NCBI GenBank assembly: GCA_015698045.1
Contig: BLAL01000244.1
Location: 248,001-312,000, forward strand
Length of the DNA stretch: 64,000 nt
Reading direction: 5' to 3'
Source: Rhizophagus clarus
Lineage: Eukaryota; Glomeromycota; Glomeromycetes; Glomerales; Glomeraceae
Below the pieces are notes generated by a model. The model was given only the letters and a program-made list of their open reading frames with translations. It was not told where the DNA came from and ran no database searches. This document shows, in pieces, positions 51,560 through 63,963 of the stretch. The number at the start of each line of letters is the position of its first letter. Position 1 is the first letter of the stretch. Both the position numbers and the translations under genes were made by a program.

Positions 51560-52105
51560 AAAAAGAAAACGTCAGGGAGCGAATTAAAGTTGGAGCATTG
51601 CTTAATTATTTTAGCTCCTATAAATAATTTATCATCCCTTAGAAATTTTTGTAAAAGGAGATAATCTATCTATCTTCGTTGGCTTTTTCCACGAAAATAA
51701 ATCTTGATCTTGTTCATCTCGCTCACGCAAAATTATTCGAGTTTTACCGACAAATGTTAACTCCACCTTTGTTTATATCGCACAAAACAAATAAAGCACG
51801 TCCTGGATATTAAAGTAATTTCTATATACTGTATTACTAATAGTATATAGTATACCTGTTTATGGTTGTTTTAAAATAGAAAACGTAAGAGAACGAATAA
51901 AATCGGGCATTGCTTAATTGTTTTAGCTCTTATAAATAATTTAAAATTTTTTGTAAAAGGGAGTAATCCGTCTATCTCCTTTGACGTTTTTCATGGAATA
52001 AAACCTTGATCTCATTCATGTAAAATTATACATTTTAATAACTAATTCGCACGAACATCACTTTTGTTTATATTGCACAAAAATCAGCGCGTCTTTATCT
52101 TTTCT
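51560..52105. repeat. Tandem direct duplication, unit about 315 bases
   Basis: 51560-51815 and 51878-52100 share order and sequence: GCATTGCTTAATT, TATAAATAATTT, TTTTTGTAAAAGG, the CTATCT..TTTT region, and ends near TTTGTTTATAT.GCACAAAA. They have diverged by many substitutions and small indels. No coding frame is common to both. Confidence 0.7.
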
Positions 52106-52738
52106 TTTTCGGAAATATATCAAAATTTTTCTCTACAGATAACGAAACGCCTGATTAAATCCAATTGTGATACAATGTATATTTAGAAATTTTGTATTGA
52201 ACCATTTTTTTTTAAATAAATCGTAAAAATTCTTATTATGTAACAAAGCATTATGATTATCAACCTTGTTGATTAAACAAATTAGCGCCTAAACATGAAT
52301 ATCAGCTAGTTAACGATTAAATTTCTCTTTAATGAGTATCACAAAATTTGGTCAGTATTAACCAACCGTGCGTTGATTTATATTGTACTCTTAAAGGAAC
52401 ATTTGGATAGCATGGCAGAATTTTCCGAATAATTTTATATTTTACTAATGCGCAAAAAAAACTCATTGAAATAAAAAGATTCTTGGAGGATTATGAAGAT
52501 TATTGAAAATTTTTAGAACTTTAATGATGTTGGCTCAAACTGTACGAAGAAATTTTTGATATTGTTCTCCGAACTATTCCTAATAAGTTCTGCGCCAAAC
52601 TCACTTTCCTCAACGTGGATCGACCTTATTTAAATCGTGTTTATATTTGCTTCTCCAGCAAATAAGTAACATGAGCGTATTCTACACCTGGTACCTACTC
52701 TAAAGGATGTTGAACTGTGCTTATACAGGAAGTACAAA

Positions 52739-53040
52739 TCATATAGTATCATGCATATGGGTTGAAGTTTCGCCTTCTTGAAATGAAATATTGAGTTCAT
52801 GTTCCTTATTTTTAATAAGGGCTTTTTGCGTTTTGGAAGATTCATTATACCTCTTTTCAATTTTAACATCTTCGACATTAAAACCTGAGCCAATTATAAC
52901 TTATTTAATTTGTCATATTTTCATCGAATTTAAAAATTGCGCTGCTCATTAAAACTGCGATTTCTTTAATAATAATCGAACATGACTGCACAAGATAAAC
53001 CTGACAAAGATAAGTTTGCCTTCGATATTTTCTCGTCCAT
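52739..53040 (-). CDS. Possible small two-exon gene (hypothetical)
   Basis: ATG at 53040; exon 1 53040-53001 and exon 2 52884-52739 would give 61 residues, ending at TGA (52739-52741). The predicted product is hydrophilic and Lys/Glu-rich (for example VEDVKIEKRYNESSKTQKAL) with coiled-coil character. The intron would be 116 bases with a GTTTAT donor, which is unusual, and a CTCAG acceptor. Only composition supports it, so chance is a real alternative. Confidence 0.25.
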
Positions 53041-53269
53041 TTTTTTCTATTTTTTTTAATTAGTAGATGTAAGGGTAAGGGATTCACTGGAAAAAGATGA
53101 TCGTTTTTAATTCCAATTTATATTCTTCTCAGTTATTAATCATTATAATCATTATAATGAACTTATCACTATTGTGAGGCAAATTGATGGATGGACTCCT
53201 TTTTATAGCAATATGAATATCATCCATGTTATGTTTAATAACTAAAAAAAATTAATAAAAAAATTAATT

Positions 53270-53870
53270 GATGTATTTTTTTGAGTTAACCAGTTAACCG
53301 ATATAATAGGGATATAAGGAATATAAAATTATCTAAATTAATATTTAATCTTAACCAGTTAGCTAGCTCGCAGCGCATAAAATAGACGCAGTCATTATTT
53401 TGCGTTAAATGACAGTCAAGAGCTAGTAGTAAATTGAATAATGATTTAAACTAATTATAAATTATGTGATATCAGTGATATTTAATGAAACTAACGAAGT
53501 AAATAGATTTTTATTCTTTATTTTTCGTATAATAAAGGTTTTTAATGCTAAATGTGAACTAACATTCATTTTTTCAATGCCCCCATTATAAACAGAACAA
53601 TTTCATTGTTGATCATCTCGGAAGATAATTTTTTTTAAAGTAATGTGTTCGTGTTATATAAAGATCTTAAAATGTCGGCATAATTGCATAAAAAATTTTA
53701 TCATCACACCCGATATTCGGAATTTGGTTTTAGGAAAACATTGTTCGATTTTTTATCAATAAGAACACGATTATTAATGAAATTCGTCGATTATATGGAT
53801 ATATGTTGAATGAAATAAATGAATTGTCGTAATTAGTATTTCTTTAAATAAATCTTTGAATTATTAATTA
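53270..53870. repeat. Second copy of the 49040-49640 dispersed repeat
   Basis: Same order of matching blocks as 49040-49640. The region equivalent to the 74-codon frame has a stop soon after ATGTCGGCA and an internal deletion. Confidence 0.7.
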
Positions 53871-53963
53871 TTATTATTGTTGTATCATTTGTATGTGTAA
53901 ATTACGAAAAAAATAATGTAATTTTATGTTTTTCATAAAAAATTACTTATAATTGAACATTCA

Positions 53964-55207
53964 TCAGTATTTAGAACTGGATTCTAATGGACAGCTAAAA
54001 TAGATGGCTCTCTCATGACATGATAAAGACTTAAGATTTAACTTATCCGGATTTGTGAACGGAATTTCAGTATCACCGAACTGACTTGATAAATTAGAAA
54101 TCCAATTTCCTAAGCATTCATAAAGTTTGGATGCTGTTGGCCTATTTGATGGGTTAGCATCTAAACATTGTAACATTAATCTAGCGTAAACCGGTGGAGT
54201 TCCATTGACTATATTCGGTCTGGTCCCTGAACAAATCTCTTGTATAAGTTGTGAATCATGAGGTCTATCACAATAAGGACGTATACCAGCTGATAGCATC
54301 CACATGATCATGCCGAAGCTGTATATGTCAGATTCTTTGGTTAATGTATATCCATTAAAGATTTCAGGGGCAACGAAAGGTATTACGCCATAAATTTGTT
54401 TAGAAGATATTTGTTTATCAACAGGTCCGTGTAATCCCGTGTCAGCAATTTTAGTAACTATTGGATTCGTTTCGTTCTCAACTAATATGTTTCCTCCGTG
54501 TAAATGTCCGTGAATGAGGTCACGTTCATGAATAAAATTAAGACCAGCTGATATTGCCCATAACATATCTACAATATCTCTCCAACAAAGAACTCCCATA
54601 GATTCGTCAAGGTATGAATATAAATTCCCATTTTCATAGTATCTCATAACGAACATGTAACACGATGTCGGATCTTTAGTCATGCCAAGATAATCTGCGA
54701 GTGATTTACTTTGCAAACATTTGTAATATCTAAATAACTTTTTTTTTAGATTAAAGAGTGACAATATCAGTATTAAACGGCTTCCGCAATATAAAAAAAC
54801 ATGAATGAAATATTTACCTGGTTTACATATTCTTGACTCATGTTTTGAGAATTATCCAAACGCTTTAAAATAACCTTAGTTGGACCAGTACGTGTCCACA
54901 TTTCGGCCTCTTCATCCAAAATCCACCTGGGTCCTTCCATCCATACTGCTGAATAAATCGAGCTGAAAGCGCCTTGCTTATTAATATTCTTGATCAAGTC
55001 AAATTGATTAAAATCAATCCATTCAAGATAGTCCGTATTCTCCCTGGCATTCAATTGAGTAAATTTTATAAATTCATCTATATTAGAATCACCACTGGTC
55101 CAATTATAGAATTTTTTTTTTAAAAACGCAATATCGCAATTCTCACACCATGCCACCGCAATTTGTTGATTCTGACAATCTTGACACACGCCATATACCG
55201 AAGTCAT
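53964..55207 (-). CDS. Kinase-like protein, copy G (predicted pseudokinase)
   Basis: Exons 55207-54818 and 54737-53964 with an 80-base intron (GTAAAT..AG) give 387 residues. This is the only copy of the subfamily that opens with an ATG directly before the Cys motif (YGVCQDC..WCENC), which suggests how the N-terminus of the others should be read. The kinase-like part shows NKQGAFSSIYSAVW, VILK, H-G-H-L-H-G-G-N, D-T-G, FVAPEIF and SDIYSFGMIMW; the catalytic Asp is missing. Residues after the H-G-H loop differ (NETNPIVTK). The C-terminal tail is shortened: after ECLGNW the TAICDDPDPSD block is gone, yet the final CHERAIYF element is kept. No frameshift, so it is likely functional. Confidence 0.85.
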
Positions 55208-57480
55208 AATTCAATTTTCGATGAAAATTTATTTAACGATAAATTTTAATACTAGTACCGATAAAGAGCGAGTCAAATCAAATGAACTAGTAAAATTTTT
55301 TTTTAAGAAGAAATTATGCTTATTTAAATGTTTTTATGCATTACCGTAATGGTAAATCTTTATTCGCAATGTGTGTAACATTGGTCATGTGTTATATATA
55401 TATATATATACCATTGTGATTATTTGTCACACAAGGAAAGGAAAATAAATATTATTCATGTGAATATAACTAAGTAAATTGGGGCAATGACATATATTGA
55501 ATAGTTATTGGATGGGAAGTAGGTATATCGACCGATATCCCATTGTTCATTCATTAAGAATAATGCGGCGACCAATAGAGAAATTAATGCCACTAATACT
55601 GACTTCAATATTGGATCAATATTAGATTTCTTATAAAATACCGGTTGTTAAAATCCCGCATATTCCTAATCATCTGAACGATGCTTTATTACACCTCGGT
55701 AAGATATCTTGGTCACGTGCAACCAATCATTTTTTTTAAAAATTGCTAAAATTTTTGCATACACCCACCCCCTAAAATATCAGCTAGCATATGTCACCGC
55801 CCTTATCATATCAAGTACCAGTCTAATTAAATCAATTATTTGTGTATATATACATATATATTTATATATATAACTTGTAATTAAGCTCAATTGTCCAAAA
55901 GCTTTCGTGTTTAAATTGCTTTAAGCATAGAGCCGAATTTATCTTGATCGGCTCGAAAATAATTTCAATTACACTCAAATGATGTAGCCTAACATCCGAA
56001 GTACCACCATTAATCGTGATTTTAAGGTAAAAATGATAAATTATATTATGAGGCTAAAAATTATGCTTTGTACTTAATTAATAAATAATATTGGAACGCT
56101 ATTCCATGTCTTGTTTTTTAAAACTATTTTCGAAATTAAGAATGCTACGAATTTGAAGATGGGAAATGTGAAATATTAATTTTTCAATAAAAAATAATAA
56201 CCTTAGGAAATAATAATAATAGAAATCAAAAATAAAGATTATGAATATTTTTTTTTTTAATACACGTTAAATAATTTTTTTTTATTATTTATTAATGTTA
56301 CATTTTGATTCGAAGTTATTTGTTTAAAAGAGAATGAATTTTTATGTCAATTCATAAAAATTTGAACGTCAAATTTCACTGTAAATATTATCGATAAAAT
56401 AAAATTTAAGTCTAAATGTCTAAATGTAAAAAATTTTATTTATTTAAGAAAAAGTTTTTGATCATCCGAAGAAATATTCTCATCATTATTATTGGCAATT
56501 TTCATTTCATTTAGGTAAATACCACAGGTCTTAAATTCCATATTTGGATCGATCGACAAAATTAGCCAATGCAAAGAAAATTCTTTATATTATTATTGTA
56601 TATGAACTGTAATAGTATTACTTGTTTTAGTGATCAAAAGGACTGGTTTTGATAAGCATGTGATTATAAATATTTAAAGATGTAACGATCAATTTTTAAT
56701 TTCCGATAAACTTTAACTTTAAATTTTTAGCCCATAGTAAGTCATGTCTGTATGTAGGATAAACAAAACTACGAAATATTTGTTATAAATTGACAAATCA
56801 ATAACTTATCGAAAATTTAGATTTTGCGACTAATAAAAAGAATAGATTCGTAATCTATCAGGAAATTCGCAAAAAACCTTGATACGATTTAAATGTTGTT
56901 TCATTAGTCACATAAATTACTTTAATCACATAAATTATAATAATAATTATTACTATTAAACTTCTACATATTTAATAAAAATTCCCATTTTTTATAAACT
57001 CAATTAGAAAGTTATAATGAATTAAAAATTTATTGTGTTACGAAAATATTTTTACAATTTCTCGTTTATTACGTTATTTTGAATCATATGAATTGACAAT
57101 TTCTATCAAAATAAATCTATTAACTAATATGTGGCTAAAAATATCTTTCGTAAATGAATTTCGTTTTACTATTTTTATAGTGAGTCTTATCAATTTTTGT
57201 TATTGAATCGGAGATGAATTATAAATATATTCTTTCTATTATCCTTTATAGATCTCATTTTGTTATTTTGTTTAAATTTGATTGATAATCTTTTTGGGTA
57301 ATAAAAAGAAGAGGGACAATGAAAATGATATAATGAAAAAATGCTGTCACACAATTACGCCCAATGAATAATCAATGAGGTTAGATGATCACAACATTAT
57401 TCATTATATCTGCATTTTGATTATCTTGGTAAAATCTATTATAAATATGAATAATTTTCTAATGTAAAAATTCAAAAAAA
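55208..57480. other. Non-coding spacer between divergent copies G and H
   Basis: About 2.3 kb with no supported gene; it must hold the promoters of G (minus) and H (plus). (AT)n microsatellites lie at about 55393-55411 and 55847-55873. Confidence 0.5.
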
Positions 57481-57534
57481 AATTGTCTTCAAATAATTTC
57501 CAAACTGGCGTACTCTTTAGACCCGTGTTTTAGG

Positions 57535-59216
57535 CCTCAAAATATCATCTCAAACGCTGACTATGGCGTATGTCAAGATTGTCAAAATCAACGAACTGCG
57601 GTAGCGTACTGTAAAAATTGTGATACCGCATATTTAAAAGAAAATTTCCATAATTGGACCAGTGGTGATTCTAGAATAGATGAATTTATTAGATTTACTC
57701 AATTAAATGCTAAAGAGAGTATGGATTATCTTGAGTGGATTGATTTTGACCAATTTGAGTTGATCGAAAACATTAAGAAACGAGGCGCTTTCAGCTCGAT
57801 TTATTCAGCTGTATGGATGGAAGGACCCAGGTGGATTTTAGATGAAGAAGCCGAAATGTGGACTCGCAACGGTCCAATCAAGGTCATCTTAAAACGGTTA
57901 GACAATTCCCGGAATATGAGCAAAGAATTTATAAATCAAGTAAGTAATATCTCTCATTACTCGACGTGAGTAATTTTTATTATTGGTCCAGTGTTGGATT
58001 TAGACAATGTCCAATTGATATAATTGGACATTGGACATCCAATTGGACAATCGGACACATATCCGAATCCAATTGGATGTACAAATGTCCAAATGAACAA
58101 ATGCCCAACTCTGGTTTGTTGGAATGATGCATCTATTTGTTGTACCGACATTTTTTTGTGATACAACATTAAAATATCCTATCTACCAATATATTTACTT
58201 ACTAGATATGGGGCACAAAATTAATAACTGTGGTTAACCAACTTAAAATAGATTTTTACAATATTGAATTCTTTAACGACAAAAAAAACAAACACTAAAA
58301 ATATTGAAAATTCCCATCATAATTTTCGTAATTTTCAGAGCCACATTGTCAAATTATCAACACGTGATTCAAATTTTATTTTTTACTTATTTTTTCCGTA
58401 TTTTTATTTTAGTTATACAGGTATCACAAATGCTTACAAAGTGGTGCACTGACAGATTGCTTCGGCATGACAAAAGATTCAACATCGTGTTACATGTTTG
58501 TTATAAGATATTACAAAAATGGAAATTTATATTCCTATCTTGACGAAACTATGGGAATTCTGTGCTGGAAAGATATAATAGAAATGTTGTGGTCAATATC
58601 AGCTGGTCTTAATTTTATTCATAAATATGATCTCGTTCACGGACATTTACACGGAGGAAATATTTTAGTTGAAAATGAGCTGGATTCAGTTGACGCTAAA
58701 ATCACGGATACGGGATTACACGGACGTGTTGATGAACAAATATCACAAAATTACGGTGTGATTCCATTCGTTGCTCCAGAGGTCTTAAACGGAAATACAC
58801 CAACTAAAGAATCCGATATCTATAGCTTTGGTATGATTATGTGGATGTTATCAGCTGGTATACGTCCTTATCACGATAAACCTCATGATAAACAACTTAT
58901 TAAAGAGATATGCGCAGGCCTAAGGCCAAATGTTGTAAGTGGAACTCCACCTGTTTTTTTTAATTTAATGTCGCAATGTTTAGACGATGACCCATCAAAT
59001 AGACCAACTGCATCCCATCTTTATGAATGTTTTGGAAATTGGGTTACGGCAATTTGTGATGATCCTAACCCTTCTGATTTATCAAATCAATTTGATATTG
59101 CAGAAGAAACTAAATTTTCAAATTTAGAAAAATTAAAATTTAGTATTACACCCTGTCACGAACATGCCATTTATTTTAGTCGTCCATTAGATTCCATTGA
59201 TATATATTACTTATAA
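57535..59216 (+). CDS. Kinase-like protein, copy H (predicted pseudokinase)
   Basis: Exons about 57535-57939 and 58413-59216; the intron is 473 bases, the longest in this subfamily here, and carries a repeat insertion. The frame is open upstream of the Cys pairs (YGVCQDC..YCKNC) but without ATG; an acceptor-like TTTTAG ending at 57533 could join a missed 5' exon. The kinase-like part has KKRGAFSSIYSAVW, VILK, H-G-H-L-H-G-G-N, D-T-G, FVAPEVL and SDIYSFGMIMW; the catalytic Asp is missing. The tail is full length, ending CHEHAIYFSRPL. Closest in sequence to F and G. Clean coding frame. Confidence 0.82.
57986..58118. repeat. Palindrome-rich insertion in the copy H intron
   Basis: CAGTGTTGG at the left and CCAACTCTG at the right are near inverted ends. 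Between them TCCAATTGGA-type palindromes and GGACA/TGTCC pieces recur at least five times. Other copies have no counterpart here, which fits a small transposon inserted in the intron. No clear target duplication was found. Confidence 0.55.
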
Positions 59217-62200
59217 ATTAGCGCAATACAACGACATTTACATATTGAATCCGATACATTATAGTACACGTTTACAATTAATTCCGTTTTAATTATAATA
59301 TTTTTTTATCGCTCGACTTTTCTTAAGTCCTTTTTCGATAATATTTTTAAAATTTATATTACGAAATCACAGACGCAAATGACATGAATTAACTAATCTT
59401 TTTTTTTTTAAAAAAAAAATATTTTAGTTCCTCGCTTTTGAAACAATAATATTCTACCACATTATACAACAAATATAATGTGGATAATTTCGCTACATTA
59501 ATTTTAATTTCTCAAATTAGATAAGATTCTTTATAATAAAAGTAAATAAAATATAAAGAATTTTATTGATGATATTTTAGAAATTATGAAAATTGGTTTA
59601 TTAAACCGTCAAGAAAAATTCATAAAATTTTCGTTGTTCATCGCTAATGGCACCTGGTAAGTAAAATAAATTTAGTCTATTCTATAATTTATTTTATAAA
59701 TTCGAAAGCTTCTGGGGATTTTCCAGAGAAAGACCTGGAAAGATAATTTGTGTCACTGTCTTGTTGAAGTGTCAACGCTCACCTCGTATCTGGGAGATCT
59801 CAGAACATTTATATGAGAAAATTTCAATAAAATTCAGCACTCAATTTATTTGAAACAAAAAATAAATAAAGCGTAACTTTTTCATTCCACGTCATATTTT
59901 TTGTGTTATCTTTATGTACATGATGAATTGGTCCTTCCACTGCCTTCATATCAGTTTATTTCTATCAATTATTAATATGTTTCGTACTCACTCAATAATG
60001 TTTGCTTGTGTGCTTCGGTCCGCACAGCCGCATAGGCAGTAATTTTGAAATTTTTTTTTGAATTAATACTTGAAAGATGCTTTTCAACGGTTATGTATGA
60101 CGTTTCTACATATATTTTGTTACCACTTAGAATAGGAATTCATCACGAATTTTTCTCGTGTGAATTTCATTTTCGTCACGTGACAGCCACGCTGTATTAT
60201 ATCAATATATTAGATATATCGGTTGTCCCATAATATTGAATATGTATGGTTCATAAAGCCGATTCGTTTCTAATGATTTCATTCGAATTTTTTGTTTGGG
60301 ATGAAACCGTTAAGGAAAGATCAAGCAGATAGTGTGAACATAAAATGTCGAGTCAGAGAGATGAGGAAGCCTAATTCGTTGGTTAAACTAGGCGAATTTT
60401 GATCAGTCACACGAATTTTATCAATTTTTATCCAGTCAAAATCGCAAATAGGTGTTGTTCAAGAACCATTTTGAAACAGAAGGGGGGTAAACGTACTTTT
60501 TGCTTAGTCTGTCTAAATTCAAATGACACATTACTCAAATTAATACTATACTTCATCAAAAATACTGGATATCTTATCGCGCCATTCAATAAATTGTGTA
60601 TCTTATAATTATCACCGATTTGTAGCAATAAAGTGATATGATAACAGAAAAAAGTTAGAACGATTGATAAACGAAATAACTATAATAAAACAAACATGCT
60701 TTGTTAAGATAAGGAGTCTGAAATGATTTCTTTATTAACAAAGGGGATACAACAAAATTACTGCTTCGCTCAGCGCTCTGTAATATTCGTATTATCCATA
60801 TCTATAATTAATAACTAATAACGAAAATTCACGTACTAAATTCGCAATTCTCTATCCTTTAAATATCAATTAACTTTCGGTACACATTCGATTGGATAAT
60901 GTTGTCAACTAATCATTCTGATATCCGACTTTCTACTAGATTAGCTAATAAGTGCTATGCAACATTTTAGTATTTATCAATAAATTAAAAAAGAATTACA
61001 GAAAAAAACTTGATATTTTATTTGAAAAAATCCGACTAACCATAGTATATAAAAAAAGTATGATTTTGGTGAATTACTGAGAATAATGAGTCGGTAAATC
61101 TCATGTCGATGAAATGGCAATTTAGTCGAGTAATTTTCACGTTGGTGAATGGTTCCAATATAAATGTACATGAATTATATCGTATTTATTCATAAATCAT
61201 AAATTCTTAAAGACGCAAATACTAATTTTAATAAACACGTAACTAGGATGTTAATTCCAAAGCAATTAACATCCCAGAAAATTTTGTATCACCAACAAGT
61301 AAACGTTAAACACGTCAGGAAGCTTTACGCAGTTTCATTACACTCGGATTGGCACATGTCAGATAGGTTTCAGGTAAATTTAGACGAATATTGACTATCC
61401 TAATGTAGCCTGATATATAATTTTTGTATTAAAAATTACAACAGAAAGGAAATAAAAAAATAATTCTAAAGCTACAGATGTTTCTTGAGACAAGTTTTGA
61501 AGTGTAATTTCATTATAGGCTGAATTTGTAAAAAAAATTCCAAGAATTTAATTATCCGATGTTAATAAAGCCTGCAAAAAGAAGAGAAAGATCTAGTAAA
61601 TATTCCTTCTAAAATCGCAGAAATACAGTATATCTTTGATACATACCATAATTAATTAAATTACTTAAAGCAAAACCTGTAAATGAAAATGAAAGAAACA
61701 TTAGCAATCGCAATTACCGATTTTTATAATATGACGTTATTATCGCCGTTTTCAAAGTGGTTGATGTTATTTATTTGTGACAAATACCAATATTCGTCCA
61801 TGTTTTGTCTGGTTTTCGTCCGGTTTTCGGGTTTAACAGCATCAATCATTTTGAAAACAGCGATAATTTGTTGAATAGACCAATTTATAATAATCATCCA
61901 AAATCCTATCTATAAAATAATAAACAACCCGTTAGTAAAAGTTTCGTTGAAAGAAAAAAAATAAAATAAACTTACATTTAACTCATTTAACTCGAATTTA
62001 AAGCTTTGGACACGTTTCTACTAAAATAATATTGGAGCTTCCTCAATAATGATATATTAATAACATTTTTGTTAAAAAAGAACCAAAAAAAATAAAGCCC
62101 TCCGAAATTCATGCGTTCTCGATTCTTTTGGATATATTACAAGTCATCAAATTGCAGGACCTTGTCAGATTTCGTGATATTCTTGTAGTAATTCATTGTC

Positions 62201-62329
62201 TTTATTACACATAATTCCCAGAGGATATCACATGTACCTCTTGAGTTGGCCTCCGTCTGCTTATCACCCATTCAGTTCAATGACCTTAAAATAACCAACT
62301 CCGCCTCAGAAAGGTATCAGCATAACAGA
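59217..62329. other. Long non-coding region at the right side
   Basis: No gene is supported. A T11/A10 palindrome lies at 59399-59419, downstream of copy H, and an 11-base stem hairpin at 61246-61274 (GGATGTTAATT/AATTAACATCC). Confidence 0.5.
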
Positions 62330-63540
62330 TACACCTAAAAAAAAAAAGAAATGGATCAAACAGAAATGTTAATAAACGTTTTGTTAAAGACGGTTTATAA
62401 ACACTTTAACCTTACTGAAATGCATCCATAGATATTTAAAGAAATTGCCTAAAAAAAAAACAAAAACAAAATGTTAATAAACGATTCTTCAAAGAAACTG
62501 AAATTTATTTGTTTAAAATCATTTACAACATAAAGAAAAAAACTTTCCATTGAAATCCTAAATTAAGTGATTTTGAACTTCTGGTTCTCTGTCAAATTTC
62601 TACACGTTTAGAAATTTTAGAAACCGGCATTTAAAAAAAAGAAAAGTCGAAATATTAAGAAAACATTTTGTCTGCTTTGATTAAACAAATCATAAAGAAA
62701 AATAAAATTAGCTTGCCTTCTTCTAATGCACATAGTCACAATACTTGCAATCTAACGCTGAACCATACAAAGAAAGAAATGAAACACTAGTTAATGTTTT
62801 TTTTTTTAAAAAAAAAGTTCGGAACTATAGCTTCGAAACTTACCACGTTAAATAAAATAATTCAATAAATAATTAGTAAATTCTTGCATTACTGAAATCT
62901 GAAATCCTAAAAAATAGAATTCGAAACGTTAATAGGTGTTTCAATACTATAAAATAAAATAAAAAAACTAAAGGAACCTACCCACGGAATTTCAAGCGTC
63001 CAAGGTCCCCACCAACTAGAATTTCCTACGTGTCCAAACGCTAAAAATCCCAAAGGATTGATCATTTATAAAAAGGAAAAATACGAAACGTTAGTAAATT
63101 AAAATTTATATTTTAAAAAAAGGACATTTTACTAATATCTGAAAGATTCGCCTAAAAAAGAAAAAGAAACGAACTTTTAGTAAAGTTCGTTAAAAATAAT
63201 AAAAAACTAATGCCTTACTGAAATCCCAACCCAAAAAGTCGAAGAGACTTGTGTATCCAAGGAAATCTGGAAAACCATCTAAAAAAAGAAAAACTTGAAA
63301 CATCAATAAACATTTCGTCATGAGAAATACGAAAAAAATACTAACGCCTTTCCCCCTTCCCTTTCTTACCAAATTTTAACACGTTTTTGACCGTCTAAAA
63401 AGAAACCCGAATTTCAAAGCAAAGTGAAAACAAAACTATAAAAGAAAGAAAGATTAAAGATGGAAAAAAACATTAAACCCAAAATTTTACTTACATTCTA
63501 CAAAGATCCGCTAAACAAAAGCATGACCTAAAAAAATATT
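62330..63540 (-). repeat. Degenerate array of repeated intron-like units
   Basis: Read on the minus strand, a pattern recurs at least six times: a CAGTAA(GG) donor-like site, a TTTATTAACGTTTC-like block, a pyrimidine tract and TTTTTTAG, followed by 20-100 bases of non-repeat sequence. Some intervening pieces read as plausible peptide (GFPDFLGYTSLFDFLGW at about 63210-63275; FGHVGNSSWWGPWTLEIPW at about 62980-63040), but I could not join them into one frame. Either an intron-rich gene in decay or a tandem repeat that contains splice-like edges. Confidence 0.45.
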
Positions 63541-63569
63541 ATTATTTTTCACTTTGAGAAAACGTCTAA

Positions 63570-63700
63570 TTTAGGTGAAAAGAAGGTGAAAGAAAAGATA
63601 GTGGGAGAAGGGACAAAAGGAAAAGAGAAAGGGAGAGAAAGAAAAAGAACAAAAAAGGGAGAAAAGAAAAAATAAAAGAGAGTGAGAGGAAAGTTAAAAA
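63570..63700 (+). repeat. Polypurine tract
   Basis: About 130 bases almost entirely A and G on the plus strand. The long minus-strand open frame over it (63566-63901) is a Ser/Phe/Leu low-complexity artefact. Confidence 0.8.
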
Positions 63701-63863
63701 AGATTGTGTGATTTGTGTCGATTTAATCAGTATTATCACGTGATAAGGCACATTATTATACCAAAACAAAAAGAAGTAGGTTAGTAATAACCATCCATCA
63801 CGGACATTACAAAATGCAATCCAATGCAAGAAGGTTCCTCGTCTCTTACGGAGATCCGTGCAA

Positions 63864-63963
63864 AATCCTGACAGGCCAAAATCCTGACAACTGGCCTGCA
63901 TTATGTAGAATTATGCAGAGTCACATGATGTGTTTACCAGCGTTAACGACGTGTCAGGATTTC
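63864..63963. repeat. AAATCCTGACA repeats, direct and inverted
   Basis: AAATCCTGACA occurs at about 63864-63874 and 63880-63890, and its complement TGTCAGGATTT at about 63952-63962. This looks like ends of a small transposon that may run past the window edge. Confidence 0.5.

Noticed and set aside
63566..63901. 111-codon minus-strand frame
   Set aside because: Covers a polypurine tract; the product is Ser/Leu/Phe low complexity without any domain.
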